Assembly (NCBI GenBank): GCA_963971575.1
Contig: OZ020618.1
Location: 34,388,731-34,452,730 of the forward strand
Reading direction: 5' to 3'
DNA: 64,000 nucleotides
From: Liopterus haemorrhoidalis
Lineage: Eukaryota; Arthropoda; Insecta; Coleoptera; Dytiscidae
Below, one piece after another: positions 1 to 10,745 of this stretch (position 1 is its first letter; each line of letters starts with the position of its first letter). The notes under the pieces were generated by a model. It did no database searches. It was not told where the DNA came from and saw nothing but the letters and a program-made list of their open reading frames with translations. Both the position numbers and the translations under genes were made by a program.

Positions 1-266
1 GGAGGAACATTTGCATCTTTTATTAGCTTTATAGCTTCTAATTTCTTTAGTTTGTAGTCAATTTCTTTTATGGCTCTGTCAATTTTCAGGATGTTCATTC
101 TTTCAGAGAATTCCTTTTGTGCATTCTGCAAAGCAGTATTTTTGTACTTTAATTCGGTTTGTAAGGTTGATATTCTTAGAAAATAGTACTGTTCACGCAG
201 TTTGTCTAATTTATTGTATTCATTTTCTTCTATAGTTCTGTAGATTGCGGGTTGACTGGCTGTACG
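1..266 (-). CDS. Host gene, last visible exon (coiled coil), partial
   Basis: Read on the minus strand, this stretch is open for 88 codons from base 266 down to the window edge and is preceded by a good acceptor (pyrimidine-rich tract then CAG at 269-267). It starts in phase 0, exactly matching the phase-0 end of the exon at 7653-7729. The product is rich in K, E, L, Q and R with a heptad-like pattern after residue 18 (for example YNKLDKLREQYYFLRIS and KEIDYKLKKLEAIKLI), so it should form a coiled coil. There is no ATG near the start and no stop, so it is an internal exon continuing off the window. I do not recognise the family. Coding is inferred from the open frame, splice sites and phase agreement with three other exons. 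Confidence 0.75.
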
Positions 267-2048
267 CTGAAAACAATAAATAGTTGAAATAATTATTTTG
301 TGTGTAGCAGCAGCGGTGAAAGGCAGGGACGAAAGGGGCCCAGGCCCAGGGCGCCCGCTCTTAGGAGCGCCAAAACAAAAGCTTTAATATACATATTCTG
401 ATTTTAATAAATTATTCTATTTTTATTTAGAACAAAGACATGGGACAGAGAAGGTAAGTTTTCCGTAAAAAAATACTATTCTCAACTAAATGAAGAAAAT
501 GCAAAAAAAAAAAATGAGAAGGAGTGAGAAGGAGCATTTTTACAGTACAAAATATGCATTTTATATACAATTAGATGTTAATTGCTATTTAAGAAAAAAA
601 AATATATTATTTGTATGAAAATCGTCATCCATTAAATTGTAAAAGAAATCAAATTTTTTGTATCTTGTTTCGATTTGTTGCCTGTTAGTAGCCTATGTAA
701 GGAAGGTAATTTTGGTATTATTTCAGACATAAAATTTCATAACTAAATTCATTATAATCATCCAATTAGTGTAAAATATTAAAAATGTTAAATGATAAAA
801 AATAATCTATTTCTTAGAAAGGACATTTAAGATAAGGGTAGACTTGTTTATTATTGTAACTTGAGACTTTTGTAAAACTTAACATGAAAAGGAAATCGTA
901 ACTTGTAATATTGACGACAACTCTGGCAAAACTCTGGCATAGGGCACTTATTATAACTGATTGGAATGCGGAACTAACATGCTGATGCAGGAGTTGACAA
1001 CATTTATTGCATAATTTATACAATACTTGATGATTACGTGCCAAAAACCAGGTCACTGTCAACATCAAAATAAAAATAAGACACCTAGATTACCTAAAAG
1101 AATGTGAGTCTAACATCTCCACAAACCGAAACCAGTTTTGGTCGTACTATCAACACACTAAAACCAAGATCCTCTATAGGGGAAGATCTTATTCCTAATA
1201 TATAATCAAAGCCTGTGCACATGCCCTAGTGAAACCATTGCATTATTTATTCAATATATATGTATATATATTACTATATAATAACATGTAATTATTATCA
1301 TTGAGTCTGTTAATTTGTTCATTATTCTGTCCAGACATTGCGACAGAATGATAAAAAAATAGTATATATAAATAAAATTGTCAATAAGTATAAAAATTAG
1401 GTCTAAGAAATTATAATAAATTAAATTAAAATTGTTAGGACCATATGGGAAAATCAATTAATCTTTCTCTGAAATATAAATATTATGTTTGGGTTATTTT
1501 CTAATGGGATACTTATCTGAGTTATCACCAATAAATTGTGAATTTTAAGATATTACAAGACGGACAGTCAAGAGGGTGTGAAATGATATTTTACAGTTGG
1601 GAAATGTAAGTCGCTCAGGGCAGTCATTAGGGTAGTTGAGTCTAAAGAGTGAAGATATTAAGTCGTGTCTTAAGTAGATTTTAAACTCTCATAACGTTAG
1701 GAGATGTTAAAGGAGTTGAGCTTATACCGTCGTAAGGTTAAGTCATGTTTTGGAGTTGGTTTTTAAGAGTCATGGGTTAGAAACATTTAGAGTGTTCGGG
1801 CGAGTCGAGTTAAAGTAAAAAGTAATTCCGTATGAACAATAGGGTAGTGGTAGTGTCCAGCTAAAGACATGTGAAAGATAAATGGTTTTAGAGGAGGTCA
1901 GTCAGGACTGTGATGTCCAGTGGTTGAATTAGTGTCTAGTGAAAAGAGTCTCTCCAGTGTTCAGTGTTGTGAATGTGTCTCATTTGGATTTAGTTGTCGT
2001 CGTTAATTTGTAAGTCTATGTAAATAATGTAAATATAAATCCCGTAAC
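267..2048. other. Intron, mostly AT-rich with no gene
   Basis: Intronic sequence of the host gene. It holds a GC-rich patch near 310-370 of the type found in hAT or SINE fragments, a short LINE relic at 1067-1200, and from about 1560 to 2048 a G/T-rich stretch with loose repetition of short phrases. No open frame above 85 codons looks real. Confidence 0.5.
1067..1200 (+). pseudogene. LINE reverse transcriptase linker relic
   Basis: An open plus-strand frame reads LDYLKECESNISTNRNQFW then SYYQHTKTK. It resembles the segment between endonuclease and reverse transcriptase of Jockey-like LINEs, where an N-P/R-x-x-F-W-x-Y/F pattern is common. Only about 40 codons remain, with no flanking domains. 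Assignment is by motif memory and is tentative. Confidence 0.35.
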
Positions 2049-2062
2049 GTAATTAAAGTAGG
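2049..2062 (+). repeat. Candidate target-site duplication, left of Penelope dimer
   Basis: The 14-mer GTAATTAAAGTAGG occurs here and again at 5605-5618, immediately outside the two ends of the Penelope-like inverted dimer. It is the only long direct repeat bracketing that structure and is a plausible target-site duplication. Confidence 0.55.
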
Positions 2063-2121
2063 AGTTGTACGGGTTTTTCTTGGATTTCCACCGAAATAAA
2101 TATAATATAATTATGTAAATT

Positions 2122-2171
2122 CTTTATTAAAGCGACTAGTTTCGCTCATTCGAGCATTATCAAGCTATAAA
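2122..2171 (-). ncRNA. Hammerhead-ribozyme-like motif, copy 1
   Basis: Exact reverse complement of the motif at 5461-5510, in the same position relative to the Penelope stop codon of copy 1. Both arms therefore retain it with no difference in core or stems that I can see. Confidence 0.5.
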
Positions 2172-2381
2172 AAAAATTTGAAAATAGAAAAATATAATTT
2201 CGAAAATATAAATAGATCAAATGATGATAAAAATAAAAATAAAAATATAAAAATTATAAAAAACATAAAAACGTACCTGATTGTTGAAAATGATAAGTAC
2301 AAATAAATAATAAATAAATAAAAGTTAACATAATGGTCAAAATACGCGGTAAAACCTTGTCAGAAAATAAAATGGAGTATG

Positions 2382-4209
2382 CTAACGGTTGCTTAGGCAA
2401 GTCATAACTTTTGAATACGTCCGATGTGTATTGTTAAAATTAGTCTGAACGTTTAGATTCTGGTCGGTAATGAAGATAAAACAATTTTCAATAAATTTAC
2501 GTTTGTAAGTGTTGCATTCTTCCGCTAGAATGCGTGCGGTTGTATAAAAATTAGCGTCATGTCCAGTTTCCAAAATATGTAAACATAATCCTGAATGTTC
2601 CTGGTTGTTGTTTTTAATATTAGTAATGTGTTGAGATATTCTTTTTTTCAAATATTGTTTTGATTCCCCGATATATCTTTTGGAACATTCAGAGCACGTA
2701 ATTTGGTATATAATGTTGGGTCTGTCTAGTCTGTCAATTTTATCTTTGATATTAGTAAAAATGGTATTTCTTATACTGTTGGTATTTTTTATAGCAATTT
2801 TTATTTTGAGTGGTGTCAGTATTCTTTGTAATTGTCTTGTCAATTTTGGTATATGTGGGGCGGTAATGTAAGTATAATTCGTGTCCTGTGGTCTGTTTGT
2901 GTTATCAGGGGTGTGGATGTTCATGGAGTAAGTATTTATGATATTATCTATGAGTTTTCTTGGGTAGGAATTCGTTCTCAGTGATTTGTGAATGGAATTA
3001 AAATTATCATGGTGGAATTTTTTGTGCGATAACAAGGTGGCTCGGTGGGCTAAGTTTCTGGCTACATTGATTTTGAATTTTTGCGGGACATGGGAAAAAT
3101 AATTAAGGTAACGTCCTGAGGCGGTGGGTTTTTGGTACCAATTAGTGAGGATACGATTGTTAGGACCGCGAATTAGGGTGACATCTAGAAAACTAATACA
3201 TTCATTTTTTTCCCTTTCTAGTGTGAATTGGATGTTGGAATTGAATTTATTGAAATTATACATTATATCATCAATACAATCTGAGGGGACTGCGGTGATT
3301 ATGTCATCGACATAGCGGAAATAGAAACAGGGTGTATAGTCCAGAGACTGTAAAACCTCTGTTTCTAAACGAAACATGACCATTTCAGCTAGGGCAGCTG
3401 AAATGGGGGCGCCCATCGGAAGACCTTGGGTTTGTTGGTAGTAATTACCATTGAATTTAAAAATTGATGAATTGTAGCAAAATGAAATAGCACTAATGAA
3501 TGTATCGATGTCAATGTCTGTGTTTTGACGAATATCTTCCCATCGGTGGACTATGCTGTCTTGGACTAGATCCAAGGGGATGCTGGTGAAAAGGCTTTTG
3601 ACATCTAATGATATCAAAGTATGGGTACTGGGTATGGGTAGATCTTTAATTTTCTCTACAAAATCAAAGGAGTTCCTTAAGAAGTATGGCGATAGGTATT
3701 TGAGGGGGTTTAGAATTTTGGACAGAAATTTGGCTGTGTTGTAAGTGGGGGCTCCTACGAACGAGACGATTGGTCTTAGAGGGACATGGGGCTTGTGAAT
3801 TTTGGGGAGGAAATATGCTCTTGGGACTACCCCGTTATGGGTTATCATGTGTTTATAATTGTTGTCGTCAATGTATTGTCTGTCAAGTAATTCTTTAACG
3901 ATTTTGTTGTTTTTAGTTTGTATTGTGGTAGTCGTGTCTTTTTTTAAAGATTTGTATGTGCAGTTGTCATTTAACATATTATTACATTTATCTAAATAAT
4001 CTGTTTTATTTAAAATCGTGGTTACATTACCTTTGTCCGCTTGTATCACAATTAAGTCCTTGTTCGTATTTAAAAATTGTCTACATAGTTTTATGTCTTT
4101 GAGTAAAAATCTGTCAAAAGTGTTTGTCTGGTTGTTTTTACGATTAAATGAAATATATCTACTAATGATAAGGTCTAATTTGTTTTTTATATTATGGGCG
4201 TTTTTATTA
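2382..4209 (-). CDS. Penelope-like reverse transcriptase/GIY-YIG endonuclease, 5'-truncated (copy 1)
   Basis: About 608 codons in one uninterrupted minus-strand frame from the junction at 4209 to TAG at 2382. Reverse transcriptase motifs are visible in order: the N-terminal VIQADKGN region, LISLDVKSLFTSIP (motif A aspartate), QGLPMGAPIS (motif B) and FRYVDDII (motif C, YVDD). The C-terminal endonuclease shows the GIY-YIG signature as IIYQITC followed by RYIGES, then KKRISQH, TGHDANF and a Glu in RKFIENCF. The first 15 codons of the longest ATG-started frame (upstream of 4209) come from the opposite arm and are artefactual; the true N-terminus is missing. No internal stop or frameshift is visible, so only truncation disables it. 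Confidence 0.88.
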
Positions 4210-5250
4210 CTTCCGATGGGCGCCCCCATTTCAGCTGCCCTAGCTGAAATGGTCATGTTTCGTTTAGAAACAGAGGTTTTACAGTCTCTGGACTATACAC
4301 CCTGTTTCTATTTCCGCTATGTCGATGACATAATCACCGCAGTCCCCTCAGATTGTATTGATGATATAATGTATAATTTCAATAAATTCAATTCCAACAT
4401 CCAATTCACACTAGAAAGGGAAAAAAATGAATGTATTAGTTTTCTAGATGTCACCCTAATTCGCGGTCCTAACAATCGTATCCTCACTAATTGGTACCAA
4501 AAACCCACCGACTCAGGACGTTACCTTAATTATTTTTCCCATGTCCCGCAAAAATTCAAAATCAATGTAGCCAGAAACTTAGCCCACCGAGCCACCTTGT
4601 TATCGCACAAAAAATTCCACCATGATAATTTTAATTCCATTCACAAATCACTGAGAACGAATTCCTACCCAAGAAAACTCATAGATAATATCATAAATAC
4701 TTACTCCATGAACATCCACACCCCTGATAACACAAACAGACCACAGGACACGAATTATACTTACATTACCGCCCCACATATACCAAAATTGACAAGACAA
4801 TTACAAAGAATACTGACACCACTCAAAATAAAAATTGCTATAAAAAATACCAACAGTATAAGAAATACCATTTTTACTAATATCAAAGATAAAATTGACA
4901 GACTAGACAGACCCAACATTATATACCAAATTACGTGCTCTGAATGTTCCAAAAGATATATCGGGGAATCAAAACAATATTTGAAAAAAAGAATATCTCA
5001 ACACATTACTAATATTAAAAACAACAACCAGGAACATTCAGGATTATGTTTACATATTTTGGAAACTGGACATGACGCTAATTTTTATACAACCGCACGC
5101 ATTCTAGCGGAAGAATGCAACACTTACAAACGTAAATTTATTGAAAATTGTTTTATCTTCATTACCGACCAGAATCTAAACGTTCAGACTAATTTTAACA
5201 ATACACATCGGACGTATTCAAAAGTTATGACTTGCCTAAGCAACCGTTAG
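4210..5250 (+). CDS. Penelope-like RT/GIY-YIG, strongly 5'-truncated (copy 2)
   Basis: Copy 2 starts inside motif B (PMGAPISAALAEM) and reads uninterrupted through YVDD and the complete GIY-YIG domain to TAG at 5250, about 346 codons. The plus-strand frame remains open upstream to 4018, but those codons are antisense of copy 1 and not real coding. Sequence matches copy 1 residue for residue apart from KPTDSGR (KPTASGR in copy 1). Motif A and everything before it are missing, so it cannot encode an active reverse transcriptase, although the endonuclease domain is whole. Confidence 0.85.
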   Translation, partial: LPMGAPISAALAEMVMFRLETEVLQSLDYTPCFYFRYVDDIITAVPSDCIDDIMYNFNKFNSNIQFTLEREKNECISFLDVTLIRGPNNRILTNWYQKPTDSGRYLNYFSHVPQKFKINVARNLAHRATLLSHKKFHHDNFNSIHKSLRTNSYPRKLIDNIINTYSMNIHTPDNTNRPQDTNYTYITAPHIPKLTRQLQRILTPLKIKIAIKNTNSIRNTIFTNIKDKIDRLDRPNIIYQITCSECSKRYIGESKQYLKKRISQHITNIKNNNQEHSGLCLHILETGHDANFYTTARILAEECNTYKRKFIENCFIFITDQNLNVQTNFNNTHRTYSKVMTCLSNR

Positions 5251-5460
5251 CATACTCCATTTTATTTTCGTACAAGGTTTTACCGCGTATTTTGACCATT
5301 ATGTTAACTTTTATTTATTTATTATTTATTTGTACTTATCATTTTCAACAATCAGGTACGTTTTTATGTTTTTTATAATTTTTATATTTTTATTTTTATT
5401 TTTATCATCATTTGATCTATTTATATTTTCGAAATTATATTTTTCTATTTTCAAATTTTT

Positions 5461-5510
5461 TTTATAGCTTGATAATGCTCGAATGAGCGAAACTAGTCGC
5501 TTTAATAAAG
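5461..5510 (+). ncRNA. Hammerhead-ribozyme-like motif in Penelope 3' region (copy 2)
   Basis: The sequence can fold as a minimal type I hammerhead: helix I from TTATAGC (5462-5468) with GCTTTAATA (5499-5507); core TTGATAA (5469-5475); helix II GCTC/GAGC around loop GAAT; GAA (5489-5491); a 2-bp helix III (AC/GT around TA) and a cleavage-site C at 5498. Penelope-like elements are known to carry such ribozymes. The core departs from CUGAUGA at two positions, but U3 and A8 would still pair, and one extra U precedes helix II, so activity is doubtful. Confidence 0.5.
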
Positions 5511-5604
5511 AATTTACATAATTATATTATATTTATTTCGGTGGAAATCCAAGAAAAACCCGTACAACTCCTATTACATAACCACCAATAATCTTATACA
5601 TTCA

Positions 5605-5618
5605 GTAATTAAAGTAGG
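5605..5618 (+). repeat. Candidate target-site duplication, right of Penelope dimer
   Basis: Second occurrence of GTAATTAAAGTAGG, matching 2049-2062 in all 14 bases. Confidence 0.55.
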
Positions 5619-6078
5619 TTAACTTAAACGTTGAGTTTAATTGAAAAACCCTTAAGTCCTTCCAAGAATCATAGCAACCAGCTAGCGGACAAATACGGGG
5701 GGGTCCAGACTTGAACCGCTCGCAAGTCTGGATACATCTGGATCATAATGTGAGGGAGACCTAAACATTGAGGAATGAGAATAAGTATAAATGAAGTAAA
5801 TTAAACAGCCAACCGTGACATTTAATATTTTATATATCAGAGGTCCCCCCACACCTATTTCTAGTATTAGAGAAAAAAGTTTAATGAAAAAAAGCTTCAC
5901 GGTTCGTTCCTAGAGATTCAAATGAGATATGAAAAAAGTTCTATCTCGAAAAATTCGTATATCGAGAGGTTCGTAAGTCGCGGTACTACTGTATTAGCAA
6001 ATACACTTTGCCATAACTAATAGTCGGAAGTTAAAATATTTAAATTGCAATCATCTAAATCAAAAGATTATATTTGCA

Positions 6079-6251
6079 GTAAGGTTGCGAGTACCCAAAC
6101 CCCCTCTTCGGTACGCCACTGCATATTCTAACAAAAGGGCGCCAAGACGGCTAGCGCCGGCTTTGTCTGTATCAGAGAATATGTTAAAAGTAAGGATGCG
6201 AGCACCCAACCCCTTCTTCGGTAGGCCACTACATATTCTACTAAAAGGGCG
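6079..6251. repeat. Two-unit imperfect tandem repeat, about 111-bp period
   Basis: GTAAGGTTGCGAGTACCCAA at 6079 and GTAAGGATGCGAGCACCCAA at 6190 start two units that both run through CTTCGGTA.GCCACT and end in AAAAGGGCGC. The following GCTAGCGCCGG is also shared. Probably part of an old repeat family. Confidence 0.6.
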
Positions 6252-7255
6252 CAGTTTGGTCGGTCTTGCCCCAGATGCCACAAGAGCTAGCGCCGGATCT
6301 GGTGTGCAGGGCCGGTCTTGGTGAAGAGCGAACGTGTGTCACGCACTCGTGCGGCCTCTTTAGAGGGCAGCCAGAGGCGGCAAAATCTGATGTATCATTT
6401 ATTTTTTATCATTTTATTAACAGTATTTTTAATATGCAGTGTAGTTATTTAGATCGGCTGCGTTAGGCGCCAATAGCCTTTGTTGCTGTGCGCCAATAAT
6501 TTTAACTAACATTTATTTAACAGCAAAAATAAATATAAGAAAAGATGTTAAGAATGAAGAAACGATTTTTCTCTGTTCAATTCAATTTGTAATAAATTAG
6601 ATTTGGGGAGCTATGGGAAGCGCTACTTACGAACTTCAAATATTTCACTTATTCTGGACTAAACAGTAAAAAGAACATTTGTTTTGATTGAAGAAACGTT
6701 TATTTTCGGTTAAAGACAGAAGTTTTTTTCGAAGTTCTATTCGATGAATATTTGGAGGGCTACATGTAAACGAAGTATCTCAGTTAGTATTTATCTAAGC
6801 AAATTTATTATTTATTTTTGCTAAGAATGTGCAAATAATTTTTTCCCGCCTTGTAAATCTAACGGGGTTTTATCTAAAAATATGAAAAAAATCTGAGCAA
6901 ATCATATTGATGTGAACTGGAATAGTACAATAAAAATTTTCGATTAGATTATTTTTTGGAAAGTTCTTGAAAAAAAAAATAGATTTTGCGATTACAATCA
7001 AAAATATATTCAATAATTATAGCAGCGAATAAAATTATAGTTTCGCAATTTTGAACTTCATTTTGAAGTCATCGGAGTAATTTTGTCACAAAGGTGACCC
7101 TAGGTCAGGATTACGACATCTAGCAATTGTGACGCTCAGCGGTTTGATTAGAAAACTATATGTCAGAATCTGGCATATGTTCGTAATAAGGAAATATTTG
7201 TCATGATGAATGAATATTGTAACTAAGTCAACCAGTAGTACAAATACATGGACGT

Positions 7256-7500
7256 CACACGGTTTCGAGGCAGAGGAACCTAGCCAACTCCTCTACACGT
7301 TCCAGTCCACACGGTGACGGCCGAGACACCGATGCCAGATATTCGTACCGCTGGTGAGCCAAGCAAGCAGTACCATGTGGGTGGGAGAGCTTCTCCAGGC
7401 TCTGCGACTCCCTGATGGGTAGCCCGCACCTCGGAGCTAGACCCAAGCCGATCCTGTCCAACACGGGGTGGACCGAGGACTTCCCCAACTCCATGGATAG
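7256..7500. other. GC-rich island of unknown nature
   Basis: About 245 bp conspicuously richer in G and C than its surroundings, with two overlapping minus-strand frames of 92 and 76 codons. Neither product resembles anything I know. It is 150 bp from a host exon, but no matching splice signals or phase link it to the gene. Most likely a fragment of a GC-rich mobile element. Confidence 0.3.
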
Positions 7501-7652
7501 ATTCATACAATTACATTGACAATAGTAAAACATTGTAAATGTGATATATATTTAATAATGTATTATTGAAACCAGGAGTTGCCTTTCAATAAAACCACCC
7601 ACGTGACAATATGCATAAATTAATTACCAAAAAATAAATAAATAAAACTTAC

Positions 7653-7729
7653 CATTTGTGGGCTGTAATCATCTACAATTTCTTTATCAATCAACACGTC
7701 GTCGTCGTCGTAGGCAGGATCTTCATATT
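7653..7729 (-). CDS. Host gene, internal exon (acidic)
   Basis: A 77-bp minus-strand exon. The acceptor is TTATGCCAG just above 7729 and the donor is a perfect GTAAGT at 7652-7647. It begins with two bases that complete a codon split with the exon at 17772-17818 (G plus AA gives Glu) and ends in phase 0. The 25 full codons read YEDPAYDDDDVLIDKEIV then DDYSPQM, a strongly acidic segment with a GAC repeat run. It lies alone between TE insertions, separated by a 10-kb intron upstream and a 7.4-kb intron downstream. Function unknown; an acidic linker before the coiled coil of the next exon is the most that can be said. Confidence 0.75.
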
Positions 7730-7936
7730 CTGGCATAAGAAAAAAATTACATGAAAAAATAAAAGCAAATACTCGGTTGGTTTATCTAAGGTTTATATCA
7801 TCTCACTTGATACTAGTATTTCGATAGTGACGTAATTGTCAAGTTTATCACAAATCTTAAATCCTAATGAAGGGTTGTAAAAGTCTCTAGCTGAACATAA
7901 TAAAGCACATGAATGTTTCACTTTAATGATTGGTTT

Positions 7937-8170
7937 CAGGGCCGTAACTAGCTTTTTTCGGGCCCTGGGTAAGATTTTATAATTGGGCCCCCCTAAACAC
8001 TATATAATACAAGTGATGTCCTAAAAAAAAGTCCTCACTTCTAAAATCAAAGTGATGACCTAAAAAAAAAGTCCGCAGTCAAATACAGTTATTATGTCAA
8101 TATTTTCTCCCCCCCCCCTCTCTAAACTCCGGGCATGTGCCCCTGTTGCCCCTACCTAGTTACGACACTG
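7937..8170. mobile_element. hAT-type MITE, 234 bp
   Basis: Terminal inverted repeats CAGGGCCGTAACTAG (left) and CTAGTTACGACACTG (right), flanked by 8-bp direct repeats ATTGGTTT and GTTGGTTT (7 of 8 match). CAG...CTG ends with an 8-bp duplication are diagnostic of hAT elements. No coding capacity. Confidence 0.75.
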
Positions 8171-8263
8171 GTTGGTTTATATATGACATAAAAATAAAAG
8201 TTGGAGCAGGAGTGTATAAGAGTCGTGTGATTCCCGGGCAATGTAACATACCATGGGAGTAGG

Positions 8264-9386
8264 ATATTATTATTTGGGGTTTGTCACGTCTTGACAAGCG
8301 TCCACTAATCGTAAACTTCAGCAACCTTTTGAGTCACGTCATACTAGAGACTAGTGGAGCTAAATATACACGACTGCATCCCAAACCTTGGCGATATGCA
8401 GGCGCGGAAATGACGCCAGATCTAGTGCCCGCACAATGCGGAGTGACCCCGAGTAGCACTGCTTTCTGCATCCTGTAGATCAAAGAGGTGGCAGAAGATC
8501 TGCAGGCGGGAATGGACTCGATATCCCTTCGATAGGAGGCTTTCATAACCACCCAAAACACCAACTACCAGAACTACAAGTTTAACTTTATACCCGGGAT
8601 ACAGCTTTCTAAGCTCGGAAAAGAGATCCATATACTTGAACCTCTTTTCCTCCTCTTTGAGAGAGATATTCTTCTCAGCTGGACTTTATAGAATTCGATC
8701 ACAAACATCTGTTTGGTCTCGATATCCAGGAGGGTTATGTCCGGCTTAGTGGCTGTCAGTAACCTCGAGGTGGGGAAGGAGTAATTCCAATAAATACGGG
8801 ACTTAGATTCCACCATCGATTCTATGTCGGAAGGGACGTATGGTATAACCGGTATTTTGTCAATACCATAAGCATGTCTAAGATGATAGTAGAGCGGAGA
8901 GCAGCATTATGTCGAGACACGTAGCTCGACGCTGCAAGAGATGGACAAGCAGACAGAATGAGCATAATCGTTTCAGGATGTTGGTGGCACAACCTACAGA
9001 GTGTGGACTCCACTATTTGGAATATGCGGGCACTGCACGCCAAAGTATTTATAACACCATGCTGACACGCAAATACAAAACCTTCTGTTTCCGATCTCAA
9101 ACCAGCAGACTTAAGAAACGAGAACGTGAATTCGGTGGACAACACTAGACTTTTAATGTGTTTGAAGAACACAGAGTGCATACTTTTACTCATTTGTTCT
9201 TTTGTCAACATGTCTGTCTCGCTTGTTTCACCGAACTGGTAACTCTGTTGTACTCCTCCCGGGATAGTTGTACTCCAAGGTTTCCCTGACGGGACTCGAG
9301 TCTGCCACGTTAAATCTCGTTGCTGCTCTTCGCGCTGCCTGGTAAAGAAACACCCCTTTGCCACTAAATTCGTGCTCACTAACGAA
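8264..9386 (-). pseudogene. RLE-type non-LTR retrotransposon, 3' fragment (downstream copy)
   Basis: Minus-strand remains of the C-terminus of a LINE with a restriction-like endonuclease. Visible pieces are a zinc-knuckle CRLCHQHPETI...CPSLA with the following YVSRHNAAL, then YWNYSFPTSRLLTATKPD and ITLLDIETKQMFVIEF. The KPD...D...E pattern is the PD-(D/E)xK nuclease core, followed by an SELRKLYPGYKVKL block. The frame changes several times, so it is dead. The end toward 8264 has ATT/AAT repeats, the sort of 3' tail seen in R4/Dong-like elements. It is 5'-truncated at about 9386 and abuts the second copy. Confidence 0.7.
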
Positions 9387-9400
9387 TTGTAATAGTGCGA

Positions 9401-10745
9401 TATTATTATTATTATTATGGGGTTTTTCAGGTCTTGACAATCGTCCACTAATCTTAAACTTCAGCAACCTTTTGAGCCGGGTCATACTAAAGACTAGTGG
9501 AGCTAAATACACACGATTGCATCCCAAATCCTGGCGATATGCAGCCGCGAAAATTACGCCAGATCCAATGACCGCACAATGCGGAGTAACCCCCAGCAGC
9601 ACTGCTTCCTGCATCCTGCAGATCAAAGAGTTGGCAGAAGATCTGCAGGCGGGAATGGACTGGATTGCCCTTCGATAGGAGGCTTTCATACCACCTAAAA
9701 CCCCAACTATCAGGACTACAAGCTTAACTTTATACCCGGGATACAGCTTTCTAAGCTCGGACAAGAGATCCATATACTTGGACCTCTTTTCCTCTCCTTG
9801 AGAGAGATATTCTTCTCAGCTGGACTTGAGAATTCGATCACAAACATCTGTTTGGTCTCGATATCCAGGAGGGTTATGACCGGCTTAGTGGCTGTCAGTA
9901 ACCTCGAGGTGGGGAAGGAGTAATTCCAATAAATACGGCACTTGGAATTTTCCACCACCGATTCTATGTCAGAAGGGACGTACGGTATAACCGGTATTTG
10001 GTGAATACCATAGGCATGTCTAAGATGATAGTAAAGCACGCGGAGAGCAGCATTATGTCGAGACACGTAGTTCGTAGCTGCAAGATATGGACAAGCAGAC
10101 AGAAGCTTAATCGTTTCAGGATGGTGGTGGCACAACCTACAGAGTGTGGACCTCCGCTATTTGGAAATATGCGGGGCGCCTGTACGCCAAAGTATTTATC
10201 CCATCCTGACACGCAAACACAAAACCTTCTGTTTCCGATCTCAAACCAGCAGACTTAAGAAACGAGAACGTGAGTTCGGTGGACAACTCTAGACTTTTAA
10301 TGTGTTTGAAGAACACAGAGTGCATACTTTTACTCATGTGTTCTTTTGTCAACTTGTCTGTTTGGCCTCGTTTCACCGAACTGGTAACTCTGTTGTACTC
10401 CTCTCGAGAGAGTTGTACTCCAGTCTTTTCCCTGACGGGTCTCAAGTCTGCCAGATTAAATCTCGTTGCTGCTCTTTGCGCTGCCTGGTAAAGAAACGCC
10501 CCTTTGCCACTAAATTCGTGCTCACTAACGATACTGTTAGCTGTAACCAGGACGAGTCGATCGTGCAAACACTCCAGATTATGTAATCCCCGACCCCCAT
10601 TTGACGAGGGAGGTAAATGCGCTGCACAGAAGATTTCGGGTAAAGACTTCGGTTGATAATAGGACCGGATAGACAGGATCGAAACGTCATACAAACCACA
10701 TGAATTTCATATTTATGGCCGGAGGTCTAGAAACGAAGAACTTAC
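9401..10745 (-). pseudogene. RLE-type non-LTR retrotransposon, 3' fragment (upstream copy)
   Basis: A second, diverged copy in the same orientation, extending further 5'. It includes post-RT sequence RIYLPRQMG and GRGLHNLECLHDRL, HEFSGKGAFLYQAAQRAATR, the zinc-knuckle region (CHHHPETI...CPYLA...YVSRHNAALRVLYYHLRHAYG) and the endonuclease block. Here the catalytic KPD has become KPV (LTATKPVITLLD), and there are several frameshifts. The 3' end is an (ATT)n tract at 9401-9417. R2/R4/NeSL-type LINEs have this knuckle-plus-endonuclease arrangement; the R4-like guess rests on the trinucleotide tail. Confidence 0.7.

Larger units (their letters stand above)
2063..5572. repeat. 1.36-kb inverted repeat, arms 2063-3422 and 4210-5572
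   Basis: The arms are reverse complements with only a few visible differences, separated by a 787-bp spacer made of the N-terminal coding part of copy 1. A read-through transcript would form a long double-stranded hairpin. The inner junction is sharp: both arms share CTTCCGATGGGCGCC and diverge immediately inside it. Confidence 0.9.
2063..5604. mobile_element. Penelope-like element, inverted (head-to-head) dimer
   Basis: Two copies of the same Penelope-like retroelement face each other. Copy 1 (minus, 2063-4209) carries most of the ORF. Copy 2 (plus, 4210-5572) begins in the middle of the reverse transcriptase. Their shared 1.36 kb is nearly identical; I see one coding difference (Ala versus Asp in KPTxSGRYL) and a small change just past the stop. 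Inverted or tandem partial dimers are typical of Penelope elements, which use a GIY-YIG endonuclease and produce variable target duplications. The 32 bp at 5573-5604 belong to neither arm. The near-identity indicates a recent event or ongoing arm conversion. Confidence 0.85.
5619..7652. other. Intron with small repeat fragments, no gene
   Basis: Contains a pogo/Tigger-like terminal sequence at 5930-5991 (reverse complement reads CAGTAGTACCGCGACTTACG, preceded by TA), a two-unit repeat at 6079-6251, an AT-rich stretch at 6500-7080 that shares TATTGATGTGAACTGGAATA phrases with 28000-28280, and a GC-rich island at 7256-7500. No real coding region seen. Confidence 0.5.

Noticed and set aside
4018..4209. 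N-terminal 64 codons of a 410-codon plus-strand frame
   Set aside because: They are antisense to Penelope copy 1; the true coding part begins at the inverted-repeat junction 4210.
7255..7533. Two overlapping minus-strand frames in a GC-rich island
   Set aside because: High GC favours open frames; no known domain and no phase or splice link to the nearby exon.
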